In this document: piece by piece, positions 9,846-17,549 of the stretch
Layout: each line of letters starts with the position of its first letter
How positions within the stretch are numbered: position 1 is the stretch's first letter
Made by a program: the position numbers and the translations under genes
Assembly (NCBI RefSeq): GCF_025857195.1
Contig: NZ_CP109787.1
Span: 499,501-563,500, forward strand
From: Leisingera thetidis
GTDB lineage: Bacteria > Pseudomonadota > Alphaproteobacteria > Rhodobacterales > Rhodobacteraceae
Reading direction: 5' to 3'
DNA: 64,000 nucleotides
The notes under the pieces: model-generated
What the model saw: the letters and a program-made list of their open reading frames with translations, nothing else
Database searches by the model: none
Told to the model about the DNA's origin: nothing

Positions 9846-10475
9846 ATGAGCGAGAGCTTTACCATAGCCGTGGATGGCCCGGCTGCCGCAGGCAAGGGCA
9901 CGATCTCCAAGGCGGTTGCCGCCCATTACGGCTTCGGCCATCTGGATACCGGGCTGTTGTACCGGGCTGTGGGGGCGAAGATGATGGAGGGCACTGCCGC
10001 CGCCGAGGCTGCCCGGAACCTGACCCCGGAAGATCTGGCGCGGGACGACCTGCGCGGGCCGGAGGTGGCGCAGGCGGCTTCCAAGGTGGCGGTGATTGCC
10101 GAGGTGCGCGCGGCCCTGGTGGACTTCCAGCGGGCCTTTGCCCGCCGGGCGGGCGGGGCGGTGCTGGACGGGCGCGATATTGGCACCGTGATCTGCCCCT
10201 ATGCGCAGGTGAAGCTGTTTGTCACCGCCAGCGCCGAGGTGCGCGCCCGGCGCCGGTTCCTGGAGCTGACTTCGGCGGGCAAGGTGGTCTCGCTCGAGGA
10301 TGTGCTGGCCGATGTGAAGGCGCGGGATGAGCGCGACATGAACCGGGCCGAGGCGCCTTTGAAACCGGCCGCGGATGCGGTGCTGATCGATACCAGCGAG
10401 CTCAGCATCGACGAGGCGCTGGCGGCGGCCCTGACGGTGATCGAGGCGCGCAGGCAGGCGGTGCCGCAGAGCTGA
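9846..10475 (+). CDS. cmk: cytidylate kinase
   Basis: Phosphorylates CMP/dCMP using ATP; 209 residues. The P-loop is near the N-terminus ([18 protein letters not shown]), followed by [12 protein letters not shown] (nucleotide monophosphate site) and [23 protein letters not shown], which are standard Cmk motifs. ATG 9846 is chosen with GGAG 5 bases upstream; an upstream in-frame start would read through the decayed region. Downstream there is no rpsA within reach, although cmk-rpsA is the common order. Confidence 0.95.
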   Translation: MSESFTIAVDGPAAAGKGTISKAVAAHYGFGHLDTGLLYRAVGAKMMEGTAAAEAARNLTPEDLARDDLRGPEVAQAASKVAVIAEVRAALVDFQRAFARRAGGAVLDGRDIGTVICPYAQVKLFVTASAEVRARRRFLELTSAGKVVSLEDVLADVKARDERDMNRAEAPLKPAADAVLIDTSELSIDEALAAALTVIEARRQAVPQS

Positions 10476-10536
10476 AGGACCCGCAGCCGGTCCGGCCGCT
10501 GCGGCCGCAGGGCAGGCAGCGGGATCAGGGCGGTTG

Positions 10537-10689
10537 TCAGAAGTGTTCTCTGCTGGTCCCCATCAGGGATGCGGGCGGTTTCAGTGTGTCCAGGGCGCGC
10601 CGTGCGGCCCGGCGGCTGGAAGCCCGGCCCGGGATGCCGGACGTTTGATTCCTGATCGTCCCGAGGATTTTGCGGATCGTTCCGCGCAT
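10537..10689 (-). CDS. possible small basic protein (50 aa)
   Basis: An antisense-oriented small frame in the 311-base gap between cmk and the next gene. It has an unusually good Shine-Dalgarno (GGGAGG, 10704-10699 on the minus strand) 9 bases before an ATG at 10689; another ATG at 10695 is only 3 bases away. The product starts MRGTIRKILGTIRNQTSG and is rich in Arg/Lys. I do not recognise a family. GC-rich DNA gives spurious frames, so this is a weak call; otherwise the gap 10476-10786 shows no clear feature. Confidence 0.25.
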   Translation of the reverse strand: MRGTIRKILGTIRNQTSGIPGRASSRRAARRALDTLKPPASLMGTSREHF

Positions 10690-10786
10690 TTGCATGTGCC
10701 TCCCGCGGCAGCTCACCGATCTGTGCATGGAGCCGCGGGCGGCGGCACAGTAGCCTGAAAGCGCGTGTCAAAAGGGAGGAGCCGTC

Positions 10787-11311
10787 ATGGCCTGGCTGCG
10801 GACAATTGCGATTGCGTGCGTACTGGCAGCACCTGCCTTGGCGCAGGACCCGCCGGAGCCGCCGATGACCTATGAACGCCTGGGGCGCATCCTCTTTGCC
10901 CTGGACGAAAACGCGCAGCCGGTGGGGCGCGGCTTTCAGCTGTCGGTTTCCGGAGTGCCGGTGCTGGTGGTCACGGACCCGGCAGCGGACCGGATGCGGG
11001 CGATGGTGCCGCTGCGCCCGGCCGAGGCGCTGACGGCGGAAGATCTGATGCGGATGATGCAGGCCAATTTCGACAGCGCGCTGGATGCCCGCTATGCGGT
11101 GGCGCGCGGGCAGCTGTGGGCGGTGTTCATCCACCCGCTGTCGCAGCTGCAGAAGGACCAGCTGATCTCGGGCCTGGGGCAGACGGTGAATATCGCCCGC
11201 ACCTATGGCACGCTTTACACCGGCGGGGCGTTGCAGTTCGGCGGCGGCGACAGCCCGGGGATCCAGCGGCAGCTGATTGAGGAACTGCTGGAAAAGGGGG
11301 AGGAAATCTAG
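10787..11311 (+). CDS. secreted protein of unknown function
   Basis: A 174-residue protein with a clear signal peptide (MAWLRTIAIACVLAAPALAQ, probable cleavage after ALA). The mature part alternates short hydrophobic strands and charged helices (RAMVPLRPAEALTAEDLMRMMQANF) in a pattern similar to YbjN/Tir-chaperone-like folds, but this is a shape impression rather than a recognised family. A strong ribosome-binding site GGGAGGAG precedes the ATG. It stands alone between cmk and the catabolic operon that starts at 11478. Confidence 0.65.
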   Translation: MAWLRTIAIACVLAAPALAQDPPEPPMTYERLGRILFALDENAQPVGRGFQLSVSGVPVLVVTDPAADRMRAMVPLRPAEALTAEDLMRMMQANFDSALDARYAVARGQLWAVFIHPLSQLQKDQLISGLGQTVNIARTYGTLYTGGALQFGGGDSPGIQRQLIEELLEKGEEI

Positions 11312-11477
11312 CCGCAGACCGGTGATCCGGGGCCTGCAGGGAACCTGATTCCACGGGTACGAATTTCCGCAAGATTTCCATGTGCGGCAACGAATTTCGT
11401 CATGCCTGCGCCGGATTAATACGCGCCAAATCGCAAGCTGCAGCCTAAGGTCGCTGCAAACGGCTTGGAGAGCGCAA

Positions 11478-12623
11478 ATGACCAGCTTTGAAGACCGCCT
11501 GACCGCGCTGCGCCGGGAGTTCCACCGGCACCCGGAGCTTGGCTTCCGGGAAGACCGCACCAGGGCCAAGGTGGCGGCGCATCTGCGCGGCCTGGGGCTG
11601 GAGGTGCATGAGGGTGCGGGCGTGGTCGGGCTGCTGCGTGCGGGCCGGGGCAACCGGGCCATCGGGCTGCGGGCCGACATGGATGCGCTGCCGATCGTTG
11701 AGGCTTCCAGCCATGCGTATGTCTCTGAAACGCCGGGCGTTATGCACGCCTGCGGCCACGACGGCCATATGACGATGCTGCTGGGGGCCGCCGAGCGGCT
11801 GGCGCAGGAGCAAGGGTTCGACGGCACCGTGGTGTTCCTGTTTCAGCCCAACGAGGAGCACGGGCTGGGCGCGCAGGCGATGATTGCCGAAGGGGTGCTG
11901 GAGCAGTTCCCGATCGAGGAGGTCTATGCCATCCACAATCTGCCGGGTGCGCCGGCGGGGCAGGTCTCGACCCGTCCCGGCCAGATCTGCAGCAGCGAAA
12001 GCCTGTTTGAAATCTCGATCAAGGGGCAGGGCGGCCATGCCTCGATGCCGCAGGCCGGGGTGGATGCGATCACGGTCGGGGCGGAGATGGTGCTGGCATT
12101 GCAGACCATCGTCGCGCGCAAGCTGGCGCCGGGGGCGGGGGCTGTGGTGTCGGTGACCGAGTTCCTGACCGACGGCCAGCGCAACGTGCTGCCGGGGCAC
12201 GCGGTGCTGAAGGGCGACGTGCGCGCCCGGGTGCCTGCCGACCGGGAAGCGGTCGAGCGCTTCATGCGCCAGATCGCACCCGGTGTCGCCGCCGCCCACG
12301 CGGTGGAGGTGGAGGTGAGCTTCAACACCGAATTTGTCGAGACCATCAACGCGCCAGGACCGGCCGAGGCCGCCTGCCGTGCCGGGGAGGCGGCGGGCTG
12401 CGCGGTGATCCGCAACCGCCCGCCGATGAGTTTTTCGGAGGATTTTGCCCATTTCGCCAACGCGGTGCCCGGCTGCTTCCTGCTGCTGGGCAATGGCGCG
12501 GAGGGGCCGCACGGCCAGCCGCTGCATGCGACTGATTATGATTTCAACGACGCTCTGCTGCCCATCGGCGCGGAGTTCTGGGTGCAGCTGGTGCGTGACC
12601 GGCTGCCAGCGGGAAAGGACTGA
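11478..12623 (+). CDS. M20-family amidohydrolase
   Basis: Zinc-dependent aminoacylase/carboxypeptidase of 381 residues, M20D subfamily (hippurate hydrolase-like). It begins FRRHPELGF-like (EFHRHPELGFRED), and has metal-ligand motifs GLRADMDALPI and MHACGHDGHM, the EEH of FQPNEEHGLGAQAMI, and the late MSFSEDFAHF. Such enzymes remove N-acyl groups from amino acids. The stop is followed two bases later by the diaminopropionate ammonia-lyase gene, so the likely substrate is an N-acylated amino acid feeding that enzyme. ATG 11478 has GGAG eight bases upstream. Confidence 0.88.
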   Translation: MTSFEDRLTALRREFHRHPELGFREDRTRAKVAAHLRGLGLEVHEGAGVVGLLRAGRGNRAIGLRADMDALPIVEASSHAYVSETPGVMHACGHDGHMTMLLGAAERLAQEQGFDGTVVFLFQPNEEHGLGAQAMIAEGVLEQFPIEEVYAIHNLPGAPAGQVSTRPGQICSSESLFEISIKGQGGHASMPQAGVDAITVGAEMVLALQTIVARKLAPGAGAVVSVTEFLTDGQRNVLPGHAVLKGDVRARVPADREAVERFMRQIAPGVAAAHAVEVEVSFNTEFVETINAPGPAEAACRAGEAAGCAVIRNRPPMSFSEDFAHFANAVPGCFLLLGNGAEGPHGQPLHATDYDFNDALLPIGAEFWVQLVRDRLPAGKD

Positions 12624-12625
12624 CC

Positions 12626-13816
12626 ATGTTTGAACAATTTGCTGTTGCCCTGCGCCACACGGCGGGAAACCCGAAAACCGGCGAGGCGGCCCGCCGGGTT
12701 CTGTCCGAACTGGATTTCTCCAACGCTTGCGCGGAAATCACCGCTTGGGACGGCTATGCCGAAACGCCTCTGGTGTCTCTGGCGGGGCTGGCCGAGCGGA
12801 TCGGTGCCGGGCGGATCGACTACAAGCACGAGGGGCCGCGGTTCGGGCTGGGCAGCTTCAAGGCGCTGGGCGGGTCTTATGCGGCGCTGCGGGTGCTGCA
12901 GCGGGAGCTGAGCCGCCAGCTGGGGCAGGAGGTCAGCCTGGAGGACATCCGCAAGGGCGCCCACAAGGCGGCCTGCGCGGGGATCACCCTGGTGTCTGCC
13001 ACCGATGGCAACCATGGCCGCTCGCTGGCCTGGGGCTGCCAGCGTTTTGGCGCGCCCTGCCGGATCTACATCCACGCCGAGGTCAGCGAAGGCCGTGCGG
13101 AGGCGATGCGCGATCTGGGCGCCGAGGTGATCCGGATCGCGGGCGACTATGACGACTCGGTGCTGCTGGCCAAGAAGGAGGCGGAGGAAAACGGCTGGTT
13201 CGTGGTTTCCGACACCTCCTGGGAAGGCTACACCGAACCGCCGCGCGATGTGATGGCGGGTTATGGCGTGATGACCCGCGAGGTCTGCGAAGCGCTGGAA
13301 CAGGCGCCGACCCATGTGTTCCTGCAGGGCGGTGTCGGCGGGCTGGCGGCGTCGGTCGCGGCGGGTCTGCGGCAGTATTACGGGGCAAAGGCACCGCGGG
13401 TTGTGATTGTTGAACCCGAATTGGCGGCCTGCCTGTTCGACAGTGCGCGCAATGGCAAGGCCACCAATTTCGCCATCCGGGAAGAGACCATCATGGCCGG
13501 TCTTTCCTGCGGCGAGCCATCGGGGATGGCCTGGGAGATCCTGGCCGAGGAAGCCGCCGATTTCCTGACCATTCCCGACAGCATCGTGGCGCCCGCGGTG
13601 CGGCTGCTGGCCAATGCGGAAACCGGTGATCCGGCGGTTGAGGCCGGCGAAAGCGCCGTGGCGGGGCTGGCCGCCCTGATCGCCGCCTGCCAATCTGCGG
13701 AGATGAAGAAGACCTTGGGGCTGGATGAGGGCTCGCGGGTGCTGCTGATCGGTTCGGAAGGGGTCACCGATCCGGCGATCTTTGCTGCGATCATGGCAGG
13801 GAAAGACCATGGCTGA
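12626..13816 (+). CDS. dpaL: diaminopropionate ammonia-lyase
   Basis: PLP-dependent fold-type II lyase converting 2,3-diaminopropionate to pyruvate and two ammonia; 396 residues, as in Escherichia coli YgeX/DpaL. The PLP lysine is K79 in GLGSFKALGGSYA. Further conserved blocks are SATDGNHGRSLAWGCQRFG, VSDTSWEGY and the glycine-rich phosphate loop FLQGGVGGLAASVAAGL, all typical of DpaL rather than threonine dehydratase. It begins two bases after the M20 gene and overlaps the M24 gene by 8 bases, so the three are translated as one unit. Confidence 0.92.
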   Translation: MFEQFAVALRHTAGNPKTGEAARRVLSELDFSNACAEITAWDGYAETPLVSLAGLAERIGAGRIDYKHEGPRFGLGSFKALGGSYAALRVLQRELSRQLGQEVSLEDIRKGAHKAACAGITLVSATDGNHGRSLAWGCQRFGAPCRIYIHAEVSEGRAEAMRDLGAEVIRIAGDYDDSVLLAKKEAEENGWFVVSDTSWEGYTEPPRDVMAGYGVMTREVCEALEQAPTHVFLQGGVGGLAASVAAGLRQYYGAKAPRVVIVEPELAACLFDSARNGKATNFAIREETIMAGLSCGEPSGMAWEILAEEAADFLTIPDSIVAPAVRLLANAETGDPAVEAGESAVAGLAALIAACQSAEMKKTLGLDEGSRVLLIGSEGVTDPAIFAAIMAGKDHG

Positions 13817-14975
13817 GGCGCCGCAGCGCGGGTTTTCCGAAGCCGAGTTCGCTGCCCGGACCCAAAAGGCGCAGGCGCTGATGGCCGCGCAGGGGCTTGA
13901 TGGGCTCCTGCTGCTGACCGAGCCGGAGGTGCGCTATTTCAGCGGCTTCCACACGCTGTTCTGGCAAAGCCCGACCCGGCCCTGGTTCCTGTTTGTGCCG
14001 CCCGCAGGAAAGCCGATTGCCGTCATCCCGGAGATCGGCGCCGACCTGATGCGCCGCACCTGGGTCGAGGACATCCGCACCTGGAGCGCGCCGGCGCCCG
14101 AGGACGACGGTCTCAGCCTGCTGACCGGGCTGCTGTCTCCGATCGCGTCGCGGGGCGGATCAATCGGCATCATGAAGGGCCATGAGACCGCTCTGCGCAT
14201 GCCGCTGGGCGATTACGAGCGGCTGATGGCGGGCCTGCCGGGGCTGAAGGTGGCGGATTCGACGCCTTTGGTGCGCAGCCTGCGGATGGTGAAATCGGCC
14301 GCGGAGATTGAAAAGCTGAGCCATATCTGCGCCATCGGCTCGCGCAGTTTTGCGCAGGTCCCGCAGATCGCCCATGAGGGCCAGCCGTTTGACGATCTGT
14401 TCCGCAGCTTCCGGCGTGAGGCGCTGGCGCAGGGGGCGGATGACGTGCCTTATCTGGTCGGCGGCGCCGATCAGGGCGGCTACAGCGACGTGATCTCGCC
14501 GCCCACCAGCCGGCCACTGCAGGCCGGGGATATTGTCATGCTGGACACCGGCGCGACCTGGGACGGGTATTTCTGCGACTTCGACCGCAACTTTGCCATT
14601 GGCCGCGCCGATGACCTGTCGCGCCGGGCCTATGACGTGCTGTGGCGGGCGACGGAGGCCGGGATGGCCGCCGCGCGCCCGGGGGCGACCTGCCGCGAGC
14701 TGTTCCAGGCGATGCAGGCGGTGATCGCGGAGATGGACGGTCAGGGCGGCGATGTCGGCCGCCTGGGCCACGGGCTGGGGATGCAGCTGACCGAATGGCC
14801 CTCGCACGCGGCTTTTGACGGCACCGTGATCGAAGAGAACATGGTGCTGACCCTGGAACCCTCGCTCGGCTACGGCGATGGCCGTATCATGGTGCATGAG
14901 GAAAACATCGTGGTGCGGGCGGATGGCGCTGAGCTGCTGACAACCCGCGCCGCGCCTGAACTGCCGGTGATCTGA
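13809..14975 (+). CDS. M24-family (creatinase/Xaa-Pro peptidase-like) hydrolase
   Basis: A 388-residue pita-bread-fold protein. The N-terminal creatinase domain runs to about residue 165, and the C-terminal catalytic domain has the five metal ligands in order: two Asp in MLDTGATWDGYFCDFDRNF, His in LGHGLGMQLTEWP, and two Glu in TLEPSLGYGDG and MVHEENIVV. Members include Xaa-Pro dipeptidases, creatinase and ectoine hydrolase (DoeA/EutD). The genomic context, not the motifs, suggests hydrolysis of a small amide in the diaminopropionate pathway. It overlaps dpaL by 8 bases; AGGGA lies 6 bases before the ATG. Confidence 0.85.
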   Translation: MAEAPQRGFSEAEFAARTQKAQALMAAQGLDGLLLLTEPEVRYFSGFHTLFWQSPTRPWFLFVPPAGKPIAVIPEIGADLMRRTWVEDIRTWSAPAPEDDGLSLLTGLLSPIASRGGSIGIMKGHETALRMPLGDYERLMAGLPGLKVADSTPLVRSLRMVKSAAEIEKLSHICAIGSRSFAQVPQIAHEGQPFDDLFRSFRREALAQGADDVPYLVGGADQGGYSDVISPPTSRPLQAGDIVMLDTGATWDGYFCDFDRNFAIGRADDLSRRAYDVLWRATEAGMAAARPGATCRELFQAMQAVIAEMDGQGGDVGRLGHGLGMQLTEWPSHAAFDGTVIEENMVLTLEPSLGYGDGRIMVHEENIVVRADGAELLTTRAAPELPVI

Positions 14976-14988
14976 AGGAGGCCTTGGC

Positions 14989-15747
14989 ATGAAGCTCTGC
15001 TTTGAGACGGATGCAGGCATCGGCACCCGCGCCACGCTGGGCGTGATCGTGCTGGAAACCGACGAGACGCTGGAGCCGGAATTCTCCCGGATGATGGCCC
15101 GCGACGGCGTGGCGCTGTACCATAGCCGCATCCCGATGGTGCCGGAGATCCGCCCGGAAACGCTGGCGCGGATGCTGGCGGACCTGCCGGCCTCGGCCCG
15201 GCTGCTGCCGTCGTCGCTGGATTTCGACGTGATCGGCTATGGCTGCACTTCGGCGTCGACGGTGATCGGCTCGGCCCAGGTGGCGGAGGCGGTGCGGACC
15301 GTGCTGCCCGGGGCCAAGGTGAGCGATCCGCTGGCGGCGATCATCGCCGCGGGCAGGGCGCTGGGCACCGCGCGGCTGGGGTTTGTCACGCCTTACCTGC
15401 CGGAGGTCTCGGCGCAGATGCGGCAGAAGCTGGAGGAGGCGGGGTTTGAAATCGCCGGTTTCGGCTCGTTTGAGGAAATGGACGACCGGGTGGTGGCACG
15501 GATCACCGAAGCGGCAATTGCGGCGGCGGCCAAGCAGGTGGCCAAGGCCGGGGACTGCGACGCAATCGTGATCTCCTGCACCAACCTGCGCTGCCTGCGG
15601 GTGATCCCGGAGATCGAGGACGCGACCGGGGTGCCGGTGGTCTCCAGCAACCAGGCGCTGGCCTGGCATATGCTGCGGCTGGCCGGAATAGACGATCCGC
15701 AGCCGCAGTTCGGCCGGCTGTTCGCCCGGGGCTTGGCGGCCGGATAG
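14989..15747 (+). CDS. Asp/Glu racemase-superfamily protein (EutA/maleate isomerase-like)
   Basis: A 252-residue protein of the Asp/Glu racemase, arylmalonate decarboxylase and maleate isomerase superfamily. The paired catalytic cysteines are at about residue 86 (GYGCTSASTVIG) and 197 (VISCTNLRCL). The start MKLCFETDAGIGTRATLGVI resembles EutA of the ectoine-utilisation clusters. No reaction can be fixed by sequence alone: racemisation or isomerisation of a substrate of the neighbouring enzymes is most likely. AAGGAGG eight bases before the ATG and a 13-base gap from the M24 gene make it the fourth gene of the operon. Confidence 0.78.
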   Translation: MKLCFETDAGIGTRATLGVIVLETDETLEPEFSRMMARDGVALYHSRIPMVPEIRPETLARMLADLPASARLLPSSLDFDVIGYGCTSASTVIGSAQVAEAVRTVLPGAKVSDPLAAIIAAGRALGTARLGFVTPYLPEVSAQMRQKLEEAGFEIAGFGSFEEMDDRVVARITEAAIAAAAKQVAKAGDCDAIVISCTNLRCLRVIPEIEDATGVPVVSSNQALAWHMLRLAGIDDPQPQFGRLFARGLAAG

Positions 15748-15887
15748 GTAAAAGTTTACGGGAATTGCCATCTGACAATTTGCGCCAGGCTGCGCCGCCG
15801 GGCGGCGCAGTCTGCGCTTGTAATCCGCGCGCGGATCATCACAGTTTGGCAGCCGAAACCTGATCTGCGCCGCGCGAGGACCCCCGG

Positions 15888-17459
15888 ATGCCTGCCACCC
15901 GCCCCGAGAACCGCCCCACACCCCGCAACGTCCTGTTCATCATCATCGACCAGCTGCGCGCGGATTGCGTGTCCGGGGCCATGGCAGAGCATGTGGAGCT
16001 GCCCAATATCCGCGCCTTCATGCAGGAGGCGGTGTCCTTCCAGCGGCATTTCTCGGTGACCAACCCCTGCGGGCCGTCGCGGGCCTCGATCCTGACCGGG
16101 CAGTATGCGATGAACCACCGCTCTGTCCGCAACGGCACGCCCCTGCGCCATGACACGCCCAATATCGCCACCGAGATGCGCAAGGCGGGATATCTGCCGA
16201 TGCTGTTCGGCTATACCGACACCTCGCAGGACCCGCGTGCCTTTGACGCCAACGATCCGGCGCTGCGGACCTATGAATACCCAATGAACGGCTTCCATGA
16301 GATGACCGAGATGCGGATGGAGATGTCTTATCCGTGGCAGTCGCATCTGATGAACCGGGGCTATGAATTCGAAAACTACTGGGATGTGTACAGGCCGGTG
16401 TCGCCCGATGGCGGCGCGCCCCGGCTGAACGATCCGGCGCTTTATGCGGCGGAGGACAGCGATACCGCGTTCCTCACCGACTCTTTCCTGGGCACGATGA
16501 CCGCCTACCGCAAGGAAAGCTGGTTTGCGCATCTGACCTATATCCGCCCGCATCCGCCGCTGGTGGCGCCGGCCCCCTATAACAGCATGTACGACCCGGC
16601 CGGCCTGCCGCTGCCGGAGCGGCTGGACACGGAGGAGGCGGAGGGCAGCCAGCATCCGTTCTTTGATCCGCTGCTGCGCAAGAGAACCATTGCAGGGATG
16701 GCCGAGGGCTTCCCGGATCTGGAGCCGACGGATGAGAACATCCGCACCCTGCGTTCGGTCTACCTCGGCCTGGCGAGCGAGGTGGACCATCACGTCGGGC
16801 GGGTGATCCGGTTCCTCAAGGAAACAGGGCAATATGACAACACCATGGTGGTGATCACCGCCGACCACGGCGAGATGCTGGGCGATAGGCATTCCTGGGG
16901 CAAGATGACGGTCTATGACGCCGCCTATCACACGCCGCTGATCATCCGGATGCCCGGCAACGAGGACAATGCCGGGGCCTGCCTCGGCCAGATCACCGAG
17001 TCGATCGATGTGACCCCGACCATTCTGGACTGGATCGGGCAGGAGATCCCGAATTCGATGGACGGGCGGTCGCTGCTGCCGCTGCTGCGCGGGGAGGTGC
17101 CGCAGGACTGGCGGCAGTATTCCTTTTCGGAACTGGATTTCTCGGAACCCTTGACGCCGACGCTGTGGCAGCAGGCGCTGGGCACCTCGCCGAGCGACAG
17201 CTGCCTGGGCATTCTGCGCGAGGAGCGCTTCACTTTGGTGGAATTTGCCGCTGATCTGCCGCCGATGCTGTTTGACGGCCAGGCGCGGGGCGAGCTGGAG
17301 AACGTCGCCGGGCAGCCGGAGTATGCCGCCGATCTCAACCGGCTGACGCGGCTGATGCTGCGGCACCGGATGAAGAACATGGACCACACGCTGTCGCTGG
17401 TGTCGATCACGCCGGACGGGGCGCGCGGCCGGCCCCGTTTCACGGCCCGGAGTTCCTGA
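15888..17459 (+). CDS. sulfatase-superfamily hydrolase (phosphonate monoester hydrolase-like)
   Basis: A 523-residue alkaline-phosphatase-fold enzyme. The formylglycine signature is CGPSR (Cys about 61 in TNPCGPSRASILTG), so an anaerobic or FGE-type maturase elsewhere must modify it. The metal site shows FIIIDQLRAD at the N-terminus and ITADHGEMLGDRHSWGK late in the chain. The DQxRAD motif and the GYTDTSQDPR block resemble phosphonate monoester hydrolase/phosphodiesterase members more than classical arylsulfatases. There is no signal peptide, so it should be cytoplasmic. It follows the EutA-like gene by 140 bases; membership of that operon is possible but uncertain. Confidence 0.82.
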   Translation: MPATRPENRPTPRNVLFIIIDQLRADCVSGAMAEHVELPNIRAFMQEAVSFQRHFSVTNPCGPSRASILTGQYAMNHRSVRNGTPLRHDTPNIATEMRKAGYLPMLFGYTDTSQDPRAFDANDPALRTYEYPMNGFHEMTEMRMEMSYPWQSHLMNRGYEFENYWDVYRPVSPDGGAPRLNDPALYAAEDSDTAFLTDSFLGTMTAYRKESWFAHLTYIRPHPPLVAPAPYNSMYDPAGLPLPERLDTEEAEGSQHPFFDPLLRKRTIAGMAEGFPDLEPTDENIRTLRSVYLGLASEVDHHVGRVIRFLKETGQYDNTMVVITADHGEMLGDRHSWGKMTVYDAAYHTPLIIRMPGNEDNAGACLGQITESIDVTPTILDWIGQEIPNSMDGRSLLPLLRGEVPQDWRQYSFSELDFSEPLTPTLWQQALGTSPSDSCLGILREERFTLVEFAADLPPMLFDGQARGELENVAGQPEYAADLNRLTRLMLRHRMKNMDHTLSLVSITPDGARGRPRFTARSS

Positions 17460-17549
17460 CCGCCGGCTGGCGGGAACCGGAGCTGCTGCCGCGGACGGAA
17501 CGGCCCGGTTTCCTGTCCGAAAACCGGGCCATGCAGGGTGTGCCGGTGG

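Noticed and set aside
13809..14975. Assignment as the ectoine hydrolase DoeA/EutD
   Set aside because: The fold and metal ligands fit M24 in general, but the operon contains DpaL and no other ectoine-specific genes (no EutB/EutC, DoeC/DoeD), so a specific name is not justified.
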